Position numbers and translations under genes: made by a program
Notes under the pieces: generated by a model
Databases searched by the model: none
What the model was told of the DNA's origin: nothing
What the model saw: only the letters and a program-made list of their open reading frames with translations
NCBI RefSeq assembly: GCF_012849055.1
Contig: NZ_CP051677.1
Location: 5,347,001-5,411,000, forward strand
Direction of reading: 5' to 3'
Length of the DNA: 64,000 bases
DNA from: Spirosoma rhododendri
Lineage (GTDB): Bacteria > Bacteroidota > Bacteroidia > Cytophagales > Spirosomataceae
Shown here: positions 17,709 to 26,077 of the stretch, in pieces
How positions within the stretch are numbered: the stretch's first letter is position 1
Layout: each line of letters begins with the position of its first letter

Positions 17709-18164
17709 ATGAATGTCAAGGAAACACGGGGCGAAATCCTCGATCAGCTTAATCGTTTGTTGACCATCAGCCACGATGCCGAAGAAGGGTATCAGGAAGC
17801 TGCCAAAAATGCAAAAGGTAGCGAGCTACAAAGTTTGTTCACCAAGCAGGCTCAGCAACGGGGCGAGTTTGGGACTGAACTGGACCGCGAAATCCGTGCA
17901 TTGGGTGGCGAGCCCGACGGTGGTACGAGCGTTGCTGCCGATCTGCACCGGGCCTGGATTAATCTGAAATCAGTATTCTCAAGTAACGATGATAAAGCAA
18001 CCGTTGAAGAGTGTCAGCGGGGTGATAAAGAAGCCCTCGACACCTACAACAACGTGTTGCAGGAGACCGATCTGGCAGCCAGCACCCGTGAGTTGCTGCT
18101 GCGCCAGAAGCAGGCTATCGACACAGCCCACTCGTCGATGGCACGTCTGGCAATGACAGTGTAG
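17709..18164 (+). CDS. DUF2383 / PA2169-family four-helix-bundle protein
   Basis: All-helical protein of 151 residues with the PA2169 layout: an N-terminal helix with LNRLLTISHDAEEGY, a second with LFTKQAQQRGEF, and EIRALGGEP in the linker, then two more helices. The conserved Asp/Glu/His-rich pattern is ferritin-like, but metal binding is not proven for this family. In Bacteroidota these genes are often in general-stress clusters with YtxH and lmo0937 genes, which also occur in this window. Cytoplasmic; flanked by two terminators, so it is a single-gene unit. Confidence 0.85.
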   Translation: MNVKETRGEILDQLNRLLTISHDAEEGYQEAAKNAKGSELQSLFTKQAQQRGEFGTELDREIRALGGEPDGGTSVAADLHRAWINLKSVFSSNDDKATVEECQRGDKEALDTYNNVLQETDLAASTRELLLRQKQAIDTAHSSMARLAMTV

Positions 18165-18180
18165 TGAATGGTGGGATCGG

Positions 18181-18214
18181 AAAGCCCCCCCCACTTGGGG
18201 GTGGGCTTTTTTTG
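18181..18214 (+). terminator. Terminator after the DUF2383 gene
   Basis: Hairpin of aagcccc..ccac with gtgggctt followed by seven T. The ascending arm holds a run of about eight C. Confidence 0.8.
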
Positions 18215-18341
18215 TAGTGAATCGCTGTTACGACTCGTTCGTGGCAGCGATTCGTTTTTTACGGCCAGCCAAACAATCATTGGTTACGCCCGGTTCTTTT
18301 ATTACTTGTTAAGACATTCATTTCATTACTCACTCCACGAC

Positions 18342-20453
18342 ATGGCTAAAGATGCCGAGCTAAAACAAGCTCACGACTACTCAACAAAACCAGGAAAAGC
18401 TTACCCGCTCGGTGCTACCTTCGACGGTGAAGGTGTGAACTTTGCGTTGTTCAGCGAGCACGGAACCGGTGCCTACGTCTGCCTGTACGACGTGGCCGAG
18501 CCAGAGACAGAGGTTGCCCGTATCCCGATGGTGGAATACACCGAGCTTATCTACCACGTCTACGTTGATGGGCTGCAACCAGGTCAGTTGTATGGCTACC
18601 GGGTTGATGGTCCATACAACCCGAAAGAAGGCGATTTCTTCAACCCTAACAAACTCCTGCTCGACCCTTACGCGAAAGCAATCAGCGCGCCGATCAATGA
18701 CGACAACAGCCGTCTGGGGTATGACTATAAAAGCAAAGCCGACGACCGTTATCTGGTGATGAGCACCGAAGACAGTGGCCCCGGTATGGCCAAGAGTGTG
18801 GTTATCGACCCATCGTTCGATTGGGAAGACGACAAAGCACCCGATGTGCCACTGCATCGCTCGGTGATTTACGAGATGCACGTAAAAGGCTTTACGCACC
18901 TCCACCCCACCATCGACAAGTCAATTCGGGGTACGTATGCCGCCCTCGGTACGCCGGAAAGCACCGATTACCTTAAAAAGTTGGGCGTCACCGCGATCGA
19001 ACTGTTGCCGATTCACCAGTTTACCAACGAAAGCTATTGGGGCTATAACTCCATCGGTTTCTTCGCTCCCCAGAACACGTATTCGTCGTCGGGTATGGAC
19101 GGTCAGCAGGTAACGGAGTTCAAGCAAATGGTGAAAGACCTGCACAAAGCAGGCATCGAAGTTATTCTGGACGTCGTCTATAACCATACGGCAGAAGGAA
19201 ATCAGTTTGGTCCGATGCTGTCGTTTCAGGGTATCGACAATAAGGTGTATTACCGGCAAATGACCGAGCAGCCGGAGTACTACCGTGACTTTACCGGTAC
19301 GGGCAACACCTTCGATCTTACCCAGCCCCGTACGCTTCAGCTCGTTATGGACAGCCTGCGGTATTGGGTGACGGAGATGCACGTCGACGGCTTCCGCTTC
19401 GACCTTGCCGCCACGCTGATTCGCTCCGACGAAGACGCAGGCCGGGTATCGTCATTCCTCGACACGGTTGCACAGGACCCCATTCTGACGCGCGTCAAAC
19501 TGATTGCCGAACCCTGGGATATCGAGTCGTATGAAGTAGGTGGCTTCCCGGTGCAGTGGTCGGAGTGGAACGGTAAGTTCCGCGACACGTTCCGGGCGTT
19601 CTGGAAAGGCGACGAAGGCAAAGCCAACGAAGTATCGCTGCGAATGCTGGGCTCGCCCGATCTGTACGCTAACGACGGTCGCTCACCCGCCAACAGTGTC
19701 AACCTGATTACGGCGCACGATGGCTTTACGCTGAACGACCTGGTCAGCTACAACGACAAGCACAACGAAGCCAACGGCGAAGACAACAAAGACGGTTCTA
19801 ATGACAACGCAAGCTGGAACTGTGGTGCCGAAGGCCCAACAGACGATCAGGCCATCAACGAACTGCGCGAGCGGCAGAAACGCAACTTCCTGTCGACACT
19901 GCTGCTGAGTCAGGGGACGCCGATGATCGTTATGGGCGACGAGTGTGGCCGGACACAACACGGCAACAACAACGGCTATAATCAGGACAGCGAAATCAGC
20001 TGGATGAACTGGGACTGGAACGAGAAGCAGCAGGCCCTGTTCGACTTTACGAGTCAACTCACCGCCCTGCGTCGGGACATGCCGCTGCTCAGCCGCCGGA
20101 AGTTCTACGGTAACGAGCAGATTTCGTTCCTCCGCCCCGATGGTCAAGAAATGACCGAGCACGACCTGCAAAACCCGGACACCCGTTGCGTAGCCCTGTT
20201 TATCGACGGTATGCGGGTCGATGAGCAAACCGAAGACGGGCAGGACGTTGGCGATGAGCAGCTAATCTGGGTGCTGAACGCCTATTGGGAAGATATTCCG
20301 TTTATGCTGCCTAAAATCGGCCGGAAGAAATCGAACTGGAAAGTTGTCGTCGACACCTCGACGGGCGAGTTCAGCCCAGAGTGGAAACCCGTTACTGGTG
20401 GTCACGAATACACGATTCCCGCCCGTTCGTCGGTGCTGCTGAGCCTGAGTTAG
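18342..20453 (+). CDS. glgX: Glycogen debranching enzyme GlgX
   Basis: GH13 isoamylase-type enzyme of 703 residues that removes alpha-1,6 branches from glycogen. The N-terminal CBM48 domain starts at YPLGATFDGEGVNFALFSE. The catalytic barrel has region I VILDVVYNHT, the nucleophile in VDGFRFDLA, the acid/base in KLIAEPWDI and the third acid in LITAHDGFTL. All four regions are intact. Length fits GlgX/TreX. No glgP or glgB is nearby, so it is a stand-alone unit closed by a strong bidirectional terminator. Start at the ATG at 18342; the longer frame covers the previous terminator. Confidence 0.95.
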   Translation: MAKDAELKQAHDYSTKPGKAYPLGATFDGEGVNFALFSEHGTGAYVCLYDVAEPETEVARIPMVEYTELIYHVYVDGLQPGQLYGYRVDGPYNPKEGDFFNPNKLLLDPYAKAISAPINDDNSRLGYDYKSKADDRYLVMSTEDSGPGMAKSVVIDPSFDWEDDKAPDVPLHRSVIYEMHVKGFTHLHPTIDKSIRGTYAALGTPESTDYLKKLGVTAIELLPIHQFTNESYWGYNSIGFFAPQNTYSSSGMDGQQVTEFKQMVKDLHKAGIEVILDVVYNHTAEGNQFGPMLSFQGIDNKVYYRQMTEQPEYYRDFTGTGNTFDLTQPRTLQLVMDSLRYWVTEMHVDGFRFDLAATLIRSDEDAGRVSSFLDTVAQDPILTRVKLIAEPWDIESYEVGGFPVQWSEWNGKFRDTFRAFWKGDEGKANEVSLRMLGSPDLYANDGRSPANSVNLITAHDGFTLNDLVSYNDKHNEANGEDNKDGSNDNASWNCGAEGPTDDQAINELRERQKRNFLSTLLLSQGTPMIVMGDECGRTQHGNNNGYNQDSEISWMNWDWNEKQQALFDFTSQLTALRRDMPLLSRRKFYGNEQISFLRPDGQEMTEHDLQNPDTRCVALFIDGMRVDEQTEDGQDVGDEQLIWVLNAYWEDIPFMLPKIGRKKSNWKVVVDTSTGEFSPEWKPVTGGHEYTIPARSSVLLSLS

Positions 20454-20470
20454 GCCGCGCAGATTTTTCA

Positions 20471-20522
20471 TCACACAACAAAAAGCCGCTGGCAATGCTG
20501 CCAGCGGCTTTTTGTTGTGTGA
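20471..20522. terminator. Strong bidirectional terminator after glgX
   Basis: Perfect 24-base arms (20471-20494 and 20499-20522) around a 4-base loop, with AAAAA and TTTTT on the outer sides, so it can end transcription from both directions. Confidence 0.9.
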
Positions 20523-20555
20523 GATTGTCTAGGAAAGGTTATTCTGATCAAGAAC

Positions 20556-20656
20556 ATGCTTTTTGTCATCCTGAGCCTGCGAAGGATCTTCGGTAACAGG
20601 CGGTTTTTCTTCCTCATAGCGAAGATCCTTCGCAGGCTCAGGATGACAAAAAGCAT
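20556..20656. repeat. Perfect 37-base inverted repeat
   Basis: Arms 20556-20592 and 20620-20656 are exact reverse complements with a 27-base loop. The arm contains gtcatcctgagcctgcgaag, a palindromic repeat type found in many bacterial genomes. It lies between the terminator of glgX and the end of the DUF3891 gene, without a T-tract. Confidence 0.9.
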
Positions 20657-20667
20657 CCCCCCAGCAT

Positions 20668-21393
20668 TTATTTTCTCATTACCCACTCCTGCCGTTGAAG
20701 GGGCGCATCCTGAATGGCGCGGTACAATTCGTCATCGCTCTGGTACACGACCTGTTCAACGATGAATGTTTCCACGTGTACCGCAAACGTATCGTCAGCG
20801 AATGGCCACGGGTCGAGGCACAGTGTATCGTCGCTGCGCTGACTGATGAAATACGTCGAGCCATCGGGCCCCACACTGATTTCCAGTTTGCGGCCGTTCA
20901 TGGGTACCTGCTGCTGACATAGAATGAGCGACAGCGCATCGCACCACTGCACAAAGTCATACGCATACTGGGCAGCTTTTTTGGTAGCTCCGTACTCCTT
21001 TCGCCATTTCGCCTGATTGGTAGTTTGCTGGTCGAGAAATTCGTCGAGGGCTTTGTCGGTGCCCCGCTTTTCGTGGTACAGAAACGTCGTGTGCATCGAC
21101 GCCATCAGCGCGTTCCAGCGGCTTTTCTGCAAGGCCACGTCGATCAGGTTGCGGCACTGCTCAACGGAGTACTCAAGAATCTTGAAATCGAGCGGTGTGC
21201 CAGCCGCCGTAAGGTGGCTCCGGCCTGACCAGCCGGGCTGTCCGTCGTCGTGCTCGGTCAGCGCAATTAATGTTTCGGCCCAGAAATCAGGGCGTTTGTC
21301 GGTAGCCCAGTGCATCGCCAGGTCAAACGCCAGCAGCCCGTGTGCTGGCTGATTGATGAGCTGCCAGCCAGTATCAACTTGTCGTACAATCAT
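20668..21393 (-). CDS. DUF3891-family protein
   Basis: Protein of 241 residues starting MIVRQVDTGWQLINQPAHG, the typical opening of DUF3891 (MIVR..., then Q-x-x-H-x-x-L, then W). All-alpha, with histidines and acidic residues placed like an HD-like metal-binding fold (HTTFLYHEKRGTD). No function is established for the family. No signal peptide. The gene stands alone between the terminator of the flavin-fold gene upstream and the 37-base palindrome downstream. Confidence 0.8.
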   Translation of the reverse strand: MIVRQVDTGWQLINQPAHGLLAFDLAMHWATDKRPDFWAETLIALTEHDDGQPGWSGRSHLTAAGTPLDFKILEYSVEQCRNLIDVALQKSRWNALMASMHTTFLYHEKRGTDKALDEFLDQQTTNQAKWRKEYGATKKAAQYAYDFVQWCDALSLILCQQQVPMNGRKLEISVGPDGSTYFISQRSDDTLCLDPWPFADDTFAVHVETFIVEQVVYQSDDELYRAIQDAPLQRQEWVMRK

Positions 21394-21410
21394 TTTTGGT
21401 AAGAGGAATA

Positions 21411-21446
21411 AAAAAAGCAGGGACCGTATTTCAAGTCCCTGCTTCT
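21411..21446 (-). terminator. Terminator of the pyridoxamine-oxidase-fold gene
   Basis: Hairpin aagcagggac / gtccctgctt; on the minus strand it is followed by seven U. It ends the gene at 21489-21992. Confidence 0.85.
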
Positions 21447-21488
21447 TATAGATCTATAATCAACAACAGCCAGTCGTTGGAAGAGTAA

Positions 21489-21992
21489 CTAGTTGTACAC
21501 CTTTTCGTTTTCGCCCATGTCGGGTGGTGTCCCGGTGATTGCTCCGCTTACCATCTGAAACAAACGAACGATACGGCTCGAATTAGAGTCCCAGTATTCA
21601 GCCATCTCGGTATTTACCTTCAACAGCGTCAGTTCGGGATCTTCTTTGCCCGCCGGAAACCAAGGTTTCGCTTCAGCGGTCCAGTATTCGTTGATTTTCG
21701 CCCGGTCGTCTACCTCAGTTGCGGTCCCCGATACCGATACATACGTCGAGTTGTCGGTGTCGGCAAACGCGATGTTCACCCGGCTATCGTTGTCTTCGAT
21801 CTGATCGACTTTGGGAGATGATTTCTTGGTAAAGAACCACAGCGAGCCGTCTGCATCCGTGTGAATAACAGCCATCGGCCGACTAACCAGATTCTTCTGC
21901 TCGTCGACGGTTGTCATCATCGCGATGTGAATATCCTTGATGAGGTCGAGAACCTTCTCTATTGATTTTGGGTCTTGCGTTGTTGTGCTCAT
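21489..21992 (-). CDS. General-stress protein of the pyridoxamine 5'-phosphate oxidase fold
   Basis: Split-barrel flavin-binding protein of 167 residues like general stress protein 26. Marks are IAMMTTVDEQKNLVSRPMAV, GSLWFFTKKSSPKVDQIE and VNIAFADTDNSTYVSVSG, then EYWTAEAKPWFP and LLKVNTEMAEYWDS. These bind FMN or F420-like flavins; the substrate is unknown. In stress clusters of Bacteroidota such genes sit with DUF2383 and YtxH genes. It is a single unit: a TAAGTTTG -7-like element at 22005-22012 lies 12 bases before the ATG and a terminator follows. Confidence 0.88.
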   Translation of the reverse strand: MSTTTQDPKSIEKVLDLIKDIHIAMMTTVDEQKNLVSRPMAVIHTDADGSLWFFTKKSSPKVDQIEDNDSRVNIAFADTDNSTYVSVSGTATEVDDRAKINEYWTAEAKPWFPAGKEDPELTLLKVNTEMAEYWDSNSSRIVRLFQMVSGAITGTPPDMGENEKVYN

Positions 21993-22052
21993 AACCTATG
22001 GTAGCAAACTTAGTATAGTGTATTAAACAAGCCTCGAATCGACTTGTTTGAT

Positions 22053-22457
22053 CTAGGCCCGATAAACACTGACGGGCAGCGTAATTCCGTAACACACGAC
22101 GGACGACTTTGCAGGCGCGAACTGATCGGGTACCATATGCTGGTCAACCACGGTCTGACAGCACCGCCGGGCCTGCACACAGCTGTCGATCAGCGGCTGT
22201 GCCGACGGTTCAGCAGAAAACGTTAACTGGCGCAACAAACTCTCACAGGCACGGATGCACAGTTTTGCGACGGAAGCGCTCTTCTCTGTTTTGTGGCTAA
22301 TGAGCACCGACATCTGTCGGCACAGCTCGGCGCAGTCTATACCCAGAACGATCGTTTCGCTGCACAGATCGGCGTTATGCCGGTTGCTTAGAACAAACTC
22401 CCGACATTGGACAGCGCACTGAAGCAGCGAGTCGTGTATGGCTGCTTGATTGATCAT
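22053..22457 (-). CDS. Cysteine-rich four-helix-bundle protein (DUF326, copper-storage-like)
   Basis: Protein of 134 residues with eleven cysteines, mostly in helical spacing: Cys 14, 18, 32, 42, 46, 67, 71, 93, 99, 100 and one near 121. The pattern C-x3-C repeated on successive helices is that of DUF326/Csp copper-storage proteins, whose inner cysteines bind many Cu(I). No signal peptide, so it would be the cytosolic Csp3 type. Some cysteine positions are fewer than in characterised Csp3, so capacity may be smaller. The start at 22457 overlaps the stop of the upstream gene by four bases (ATGA), which implies translational coupling. Confidence 0.78.
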   Translation of the reverse strand: MINQAAIHDSLLQCAVQCREFVLSNRHNADLCSETIVLGIDCAELCRQMSVLISHKTEKSASVAKLCIRACESLLRQLTFSAEPSAQPLIDSCVQARRCCQTVVDQHMVPDQFAPAKSSVVCYGITLPVSVYRA

Positions 22458-22669
22458 AAGGCTGAATGCTGAGCAGTTGAAAACGCTTTGTCGGATACGT
22501 GAGACGCTTCCCGCGCCCACCGCCGGGCCTCCGCGACACTGTCGTGTACTGCCTGTTGCTTGTCAATACGACCTTGCACCAACAGCTGATTGGCAAGTTC
22601 GATTGCTTTTGCCCGCGTCGTCGGGTTGAGCGAGCGCATGGCTGCCGGGAAGTGTGTTGGTGTCCACAT
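22454..22669 (-). CDS. Small YdaT-like protein, coupled to the DUF326 gene
   Basis: Seventy-one residues starting MWTPTHFPAAMRSLNP. The pattern W-x-x-x-x-F/Y-P-x-x-M-x-x-L-x-x-x-x-R-x-K-A-I-E-x-A-N-x-L-L, then E-A-x-x-W-A, is that of small uncharacterised YdaT-like proteins common in Bacteroidota and Firmicutes stress regions. No catalytic residues are evident. It is upstream of the DUF326 gene with a four-base overlap, so the two are made together. Start chosen at the Met before WTP, which the family pattern supports; an ATG seven codons earlier exists. Confidence 0.7.
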   Translation of the reverse strand: MWTPTHFPAAMRSLNPTTRAKAIELANQLLVQGRIDKQQAVHDSVAEARRWAREASHVSDKAFSTAQHSAL

Positions 22670-22887
22670 AGTCGTAGCTGAACTGATCATACGTTCAACA
22701 GGTCTATTTCTATGCCATCTCTATCATATAGCTACCCTTACAACCCATATTTGTATCACAATACTTTGTATAACAACCATTTACACGTTTTTTGCTTTAT
22801 AATTCGGTAGCTTCACCCGCAGGCAGCCGCTGTACCGTAGCTGTGTGGTGTGTAAAAAATTACTCAGTGGGAACAATATAATTCCAC

Positions 22888-22921
22888 AAAAAAGGTCGGC
22901 TCAGAACAGGCCGACCTTTTT
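22888..22921. terminator. Terminator of the hybrid kinase gene
   Basis: Hairpin with 10-base arms (aaaggtcggc / gccgaccttt) flanked by A and T runs, so active on either strand. It ends the minus-strand gene at 22947-24421. Confidence 0.88.
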
Positions 22922-22946
22922 ACAGGCGAAACTAATCGCGTTGACG

Positions 22947-24421
22947 CTAGCGCGGAAACGTCAGCCGGAACGTCGTACCGACGCCAACTTCGCTCTCTAC
23001 GTCGATTGTACCCTTGTGGCTACTGACAATGTTTTGCGTAGCCGTCAGCCCCAGTCCCATTCCACCGGACTTGCCCGTAAAGAATGGGTCGAACAGCCGC
23101 TGCCGGACTGTGGGACTGATACCTCCCCCGTTATCCGTTATCTGCACAAACACCTTATTGCCCTCCGTAGTCCCTGTCCGGACGGTCAGAATACCTTTGC
23201 CCTCTTCCATTGCTTCGACCGCGTTGACCAGCAAATTCAGGATGGCCGTTTTTATCTGCTCACGATCGAGCAGTAGCTGACAGTTCTCATTGGAATAGCT
23301 TGTTTCCAGCCGCATCCGTTTGAGTTTTATCCGGTCATTGACCATCTGCACCGTCGACCGGACAACCTCGTTCAAATCCTGCCGTCGGCGCTCCGGTTCG
23401 CGCGGCTTCGACGAATTCAACATTTCGGTGATCAGCTGCCCAATCCGATCGACGTTTCTGCCGATGATGTCGGTAAACATCGTCACGTATTCGTCGTCCG
23501 TCTGCAACTCGTCTTTGAGCTGCTCCAGCGCCAGGCTTAGATTGGTCAGCGGATTCCGAACTTCGTGGGCGATACTCCGGGCAATTTTGCCGGTCATGCT
23601 AAGTTTTTCAGCCAGAATAAGGTCATGCTGCGCTTTCTTCTGCTCCGTGATGTCACGCACGATACCCTGGAACCACTCGGGCCGCCCCGGCTGTCATCGA
23701 CCGCCCAGAGAGAAACCTGACAGATACGCTTGCGGCCTTCCCGCGTCAGCAGAATCGCTTCAAAATCTTTGATCTGTCCGTGCTCCCGGACGTTGAAACG
23801 CAGCTCGCGCAGGCAGTTCAGGTCGGCAAACAGCCGGGCGGGATTCATCACCTGTAGGTGTTCGCGGGTGTAACCCAGTAGCTGCTCCACCGAGGAGTTG
23901 GCATCCTGAAACCGCAGGTCGTTGTCGATTACGAAAATGGCGTCGATCGATCGTTCAAACAGCGACCGGTACTTGTTTTCCTTATCGGCCACTTCCGACA
24001 GCACGTTTGCCTGCCGGATTGCGTAGCGGATGCTGCGACCCAGCAACTGCGCGTCGATGCGACCTTTCACCAGGTAATCGGCGGCTCCCATCTCCAGCGC
24101 CGACTGATCGACGGTCAGGTCATCCTGTCCGGTCAGCAAAATCATAGGCGCGCGGCATCCCATCTGCGACGCTTCCTGGATCAGATTTATACCCGTGTGC
24201 GATCCAAGCCGGTAGTCGATCAGGTACACGTCGTGCTTCCCGGCCAGGATCATCTCGATAGCCCGTTCGTAGCTATCGACCCAGTCGAGCCGGATGTTGG
24301 CGTTCTCGCGCGACGATACCAATGCCCGAGTCAGCATATAGTCGTCTTCGTCGTCCTCGACGAGCAGAACGTTGATTTTTGATTGTTTTACGGGTGCGTC
24401 AAGCAGAGAGTCATTAGTCAT
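22947..24421 (-). CDS. Receiver-PAS-histidine kinase, one-base frameshift
   Basis: Cytoplasmic signalling protein of 491 residues once repaired. Order: receiver at the N-terminus (VEDDEDDYML, VYLIDYRLG, LTGQDD, YLVKG), PAS domain (FERSIDAIFVIDNDLRFQDAN), then HisKA (ARSIAHEVRNPLTNL with the phospho-His) and HATPase (LVNAVEAMEEG, GGMGLGLT). The PAS part and the kinase are in different frames: after DDSRGGP the frame is lost, but one extra base at the GGG run 23679-23681 (+ strand) restores PEWFQGIVRDITEQKK, a standard PAC-to-kinase link. The span is 3n-1. It follows a single-domain receiver gene, likely in one operon. Confidence 0.85.
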
Positions 24422-24467
24422 CGTAGGCAGTAAAATGGTAACCGATGGATCGTATAAGCTGGTCTGA

Positions 24468-24902
24468 CTAAGGTAACCTGACGATATCCATCCAGTAAAC
24501 TTTTAATGCACTGATCATTTCAACCAGTTTGCTGAAGTGGAATGGTTTGGTAACGAAGGAGTTTACACCAAGATTATAGGATTTAGCGACGTCTTCATCA
24601 GCCGCCGATGTGGTCATCACGATCACCGGCAACCGACGCATGTTGCTGTCTTCCTTTATTTCTTTTAACGCTTGAAAGCCATTTTTTCGTGGCATGTTCA
24701 GATCGAGAATAAGCAAGTTCGGCCAGGGGGCGTTCTCTGCGGTGTAGATACCCCGACGGTTGAGGTAGTTCATCAGGTCTTCGCCGTCGTTAACGAAGTG
24801 AATGGACTGCGTATAACCACATTTTCGCATGGCCTGCTCCAGAAACATCCGGTCGTCCTGATCGTCGTCTGCAATCAGAATTGTTGTCACTTTACGATCC
24901 AT
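24468..24902 (-). CDS. Single-domain response regulator (Rcp1 type)
   Basis: Receiver-only protein of 144 residues. The acidic pocket is IADDDQDDRMFL, the phospho-Asp is in LLILDLNMPRKNGF, and the Thr/Lys switch in VMTTSAAD and FVTKPFHF. Length and the D-D-x-x-D-D pattern fit Rcp1-like regulators that shuttle phosphate to or from a histidine kinase rather than bind DNA. It is 46 bases upstream of the hybrid kinase gene on the same strand, so the two probably form one phosphorelay operon. Confidence 0.92.
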   Translation of the reverse strand: MDRKVTTILIADDDQDDRMFLEQAMRKCGYTQSIHFVNDGEDLMNYLNRRGIYTAENAPWPNLLILDLNMPRKNGFQALKEIKEDSNMRRLPVIVMTTSAADEDVAKSYNLGVNSFVTKPFHFSKLVEMISALKVYWMDIVRLP

Positions 24903-25357
24903 GAGTTTCAGTTAAGAATAAGTACGGTTTACGGGTAGGGCATTCTCAGACAGGCTATTGCGATGATCTGTAGCCAACGCATTTGCTTTCGAGCGATCCT
25001 ATCTCAAAAGTAGCTGAAACAGCTTGACAATCACTGATGGGTCCCATTAATTATCATACATCACTGCGGTAAGCTACTATAGGTATTTTACAGTCTGGTC
25101 GGCACGATTTTCGGCACCGTGTGTCGCAACCCGTTATATGTCAACCAATCGGCCTGCGGTAATGTTACTTTTTCTTCCCCATTGTGTGGAGTTCCGTCCG
25201 CAATCGGTAGTCACCGCGCCACCCGGCCCACCCGTGCCGGGCAGACTCTGGTTAGTTGATAGACAGTCAATAAGGGTAATTCTGCTGGCTGTGGCACGAT
25301 ATTACAAGGCATGACGCCACACGGAACGTGTTTCCGGTTGGTAAATCGAACCATGTT
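24903..25357. other. Non-coding gap between divergent regulator and barrel genes
   Basis: 455 bases without a supported gene. On the minus strand TACTTTTG at 25005-25012 fits the -7 consensus for the regulator operon. On the plus strand tggcac at 25292-25297, 66 bases before the barrel gene, is half of a sigma-54 site, but the -12 part is not conserved. Confidence 0.6.
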
Positions 25358-25999
25358 ATGAAATTTTCCACCAGGCTAATCGCAGCTACACTCCTCGCAA
25401 CAAGTGCTCTTTGTCTGACCAATACCGATACACTCGCACAGGGTACAACCCGTATCGGTGTAAAGGGTGGTTTGAACGCCAGTTCGCTGTTTTATGACAG
25501 TCAGGGCGTATCAAACAAGAACGAACGCATCGGCTTTCACCTGGGCGTATTTGCACAGGCACCCCTTGGCGAATTTCTGGCCATTCAGCCCGAATTACTT
25601 TACACCACCAAAGGCGCATCGGCCGACTACAATGTGCTGGGCCTGAATGGTCGTAATACATTCCGGCTCAACTACGCCGAGCTTCCCGTTCTGCTCACGT
25701 TTAAGCTGGGGCAGGCCGTCGAACTACAGGCTGGCCCGTATGCTGCCTATCTGATCAACTCCAACGTAAACTCGAACGGGTCGTTTGGTACGGGCACTTC
25801 AGGCATCAACGCCGACAACTTCAACCGGTTCGACTACGGCTTGGCCGGTGGCTTGAACTTCTACTTCGGGAAGGCGTTCATCGGTGCCCGCTACGGTCAG
25901 GGTCTGCAAAAGATCGCGAACAGCGGAGCAGCTTCTACCCTGCTGGGCAATGCCAAGAACTCCGTCGGTATGTTATCGGTCGGGTTCAGCATCAATTAA
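25358..25999 (+). CDS. PorT-family outer-membrane beta-barrel protein
   Basis: Exported protein of 213 residues: signal peptide ending TLAQ, then alternating beta strands of an eight-strand barrel typical of the outer membrane beta-barrel (OMP_b-brl_2 / PorT) family: GVKGGLNASSLFYD, GFHLGVFAQAPLG, FLAIQPELLYTTKGAS, LNYAELPVLLTFKL, LQAGPYAAYL and FIGARYGQGL with a final SVGMLSVGFSIN strand. It would sit in the outer membrane; no substrate is known. ATG at 25358 gives the best signal peptide. It is placed convergent to the sigma-54 activator, separated by a shared terminator. Confidence 0.88.
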   Translation: MKFSTRLIAATLLATSALCLTNTDTLAQGTTRIGVKGGLNASSLFYDSQGVSNKNERIGFHLGVFAQAPLGEFLAIQPELLYTTKGASADYNVLGLNGRNTFRLNYAELPVLLTFKLGQAVELQAGPYAAYLINSNVNSNGSFGTGTSGINADNFNRFDYGLAGGLNFYFGKAFIGARYGQGLQKIANSGAASTLLGNAKNSVGMLSVGFSIN

Positions 26000-26018
26000 C
26001 GAAGTACCGTATGTGTAT

Positions 26019-26058
26019 ATACGAACAAAGCCCGGCCAATGCCGGGCTTTGTTCGTAT
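26019..26058. terminator. Bidirectional terminator between barrel gene and sigma-54 activator
   Basis: Perfect 18-base arms (26019-26036 and 26041-26058) with a 4-base loop, between two convergent genes. Confidence 0.9.
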
Positions 26059-26077
26059 GGGTAGTAACCTTTACTGA

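Noticed and set aside
20381..20596. 71-residue plus-strand frame across the end of glgX and the palindromes
   Set aside because: Made of glgX 3' end in another frame and repeat sequence; not a gene.
25292..25307. Sigma-54 promoter before the outer-membrane barrel gene
   Set aside because: TGGCAC is present but the -12 element is not; the invariant GC is missing.
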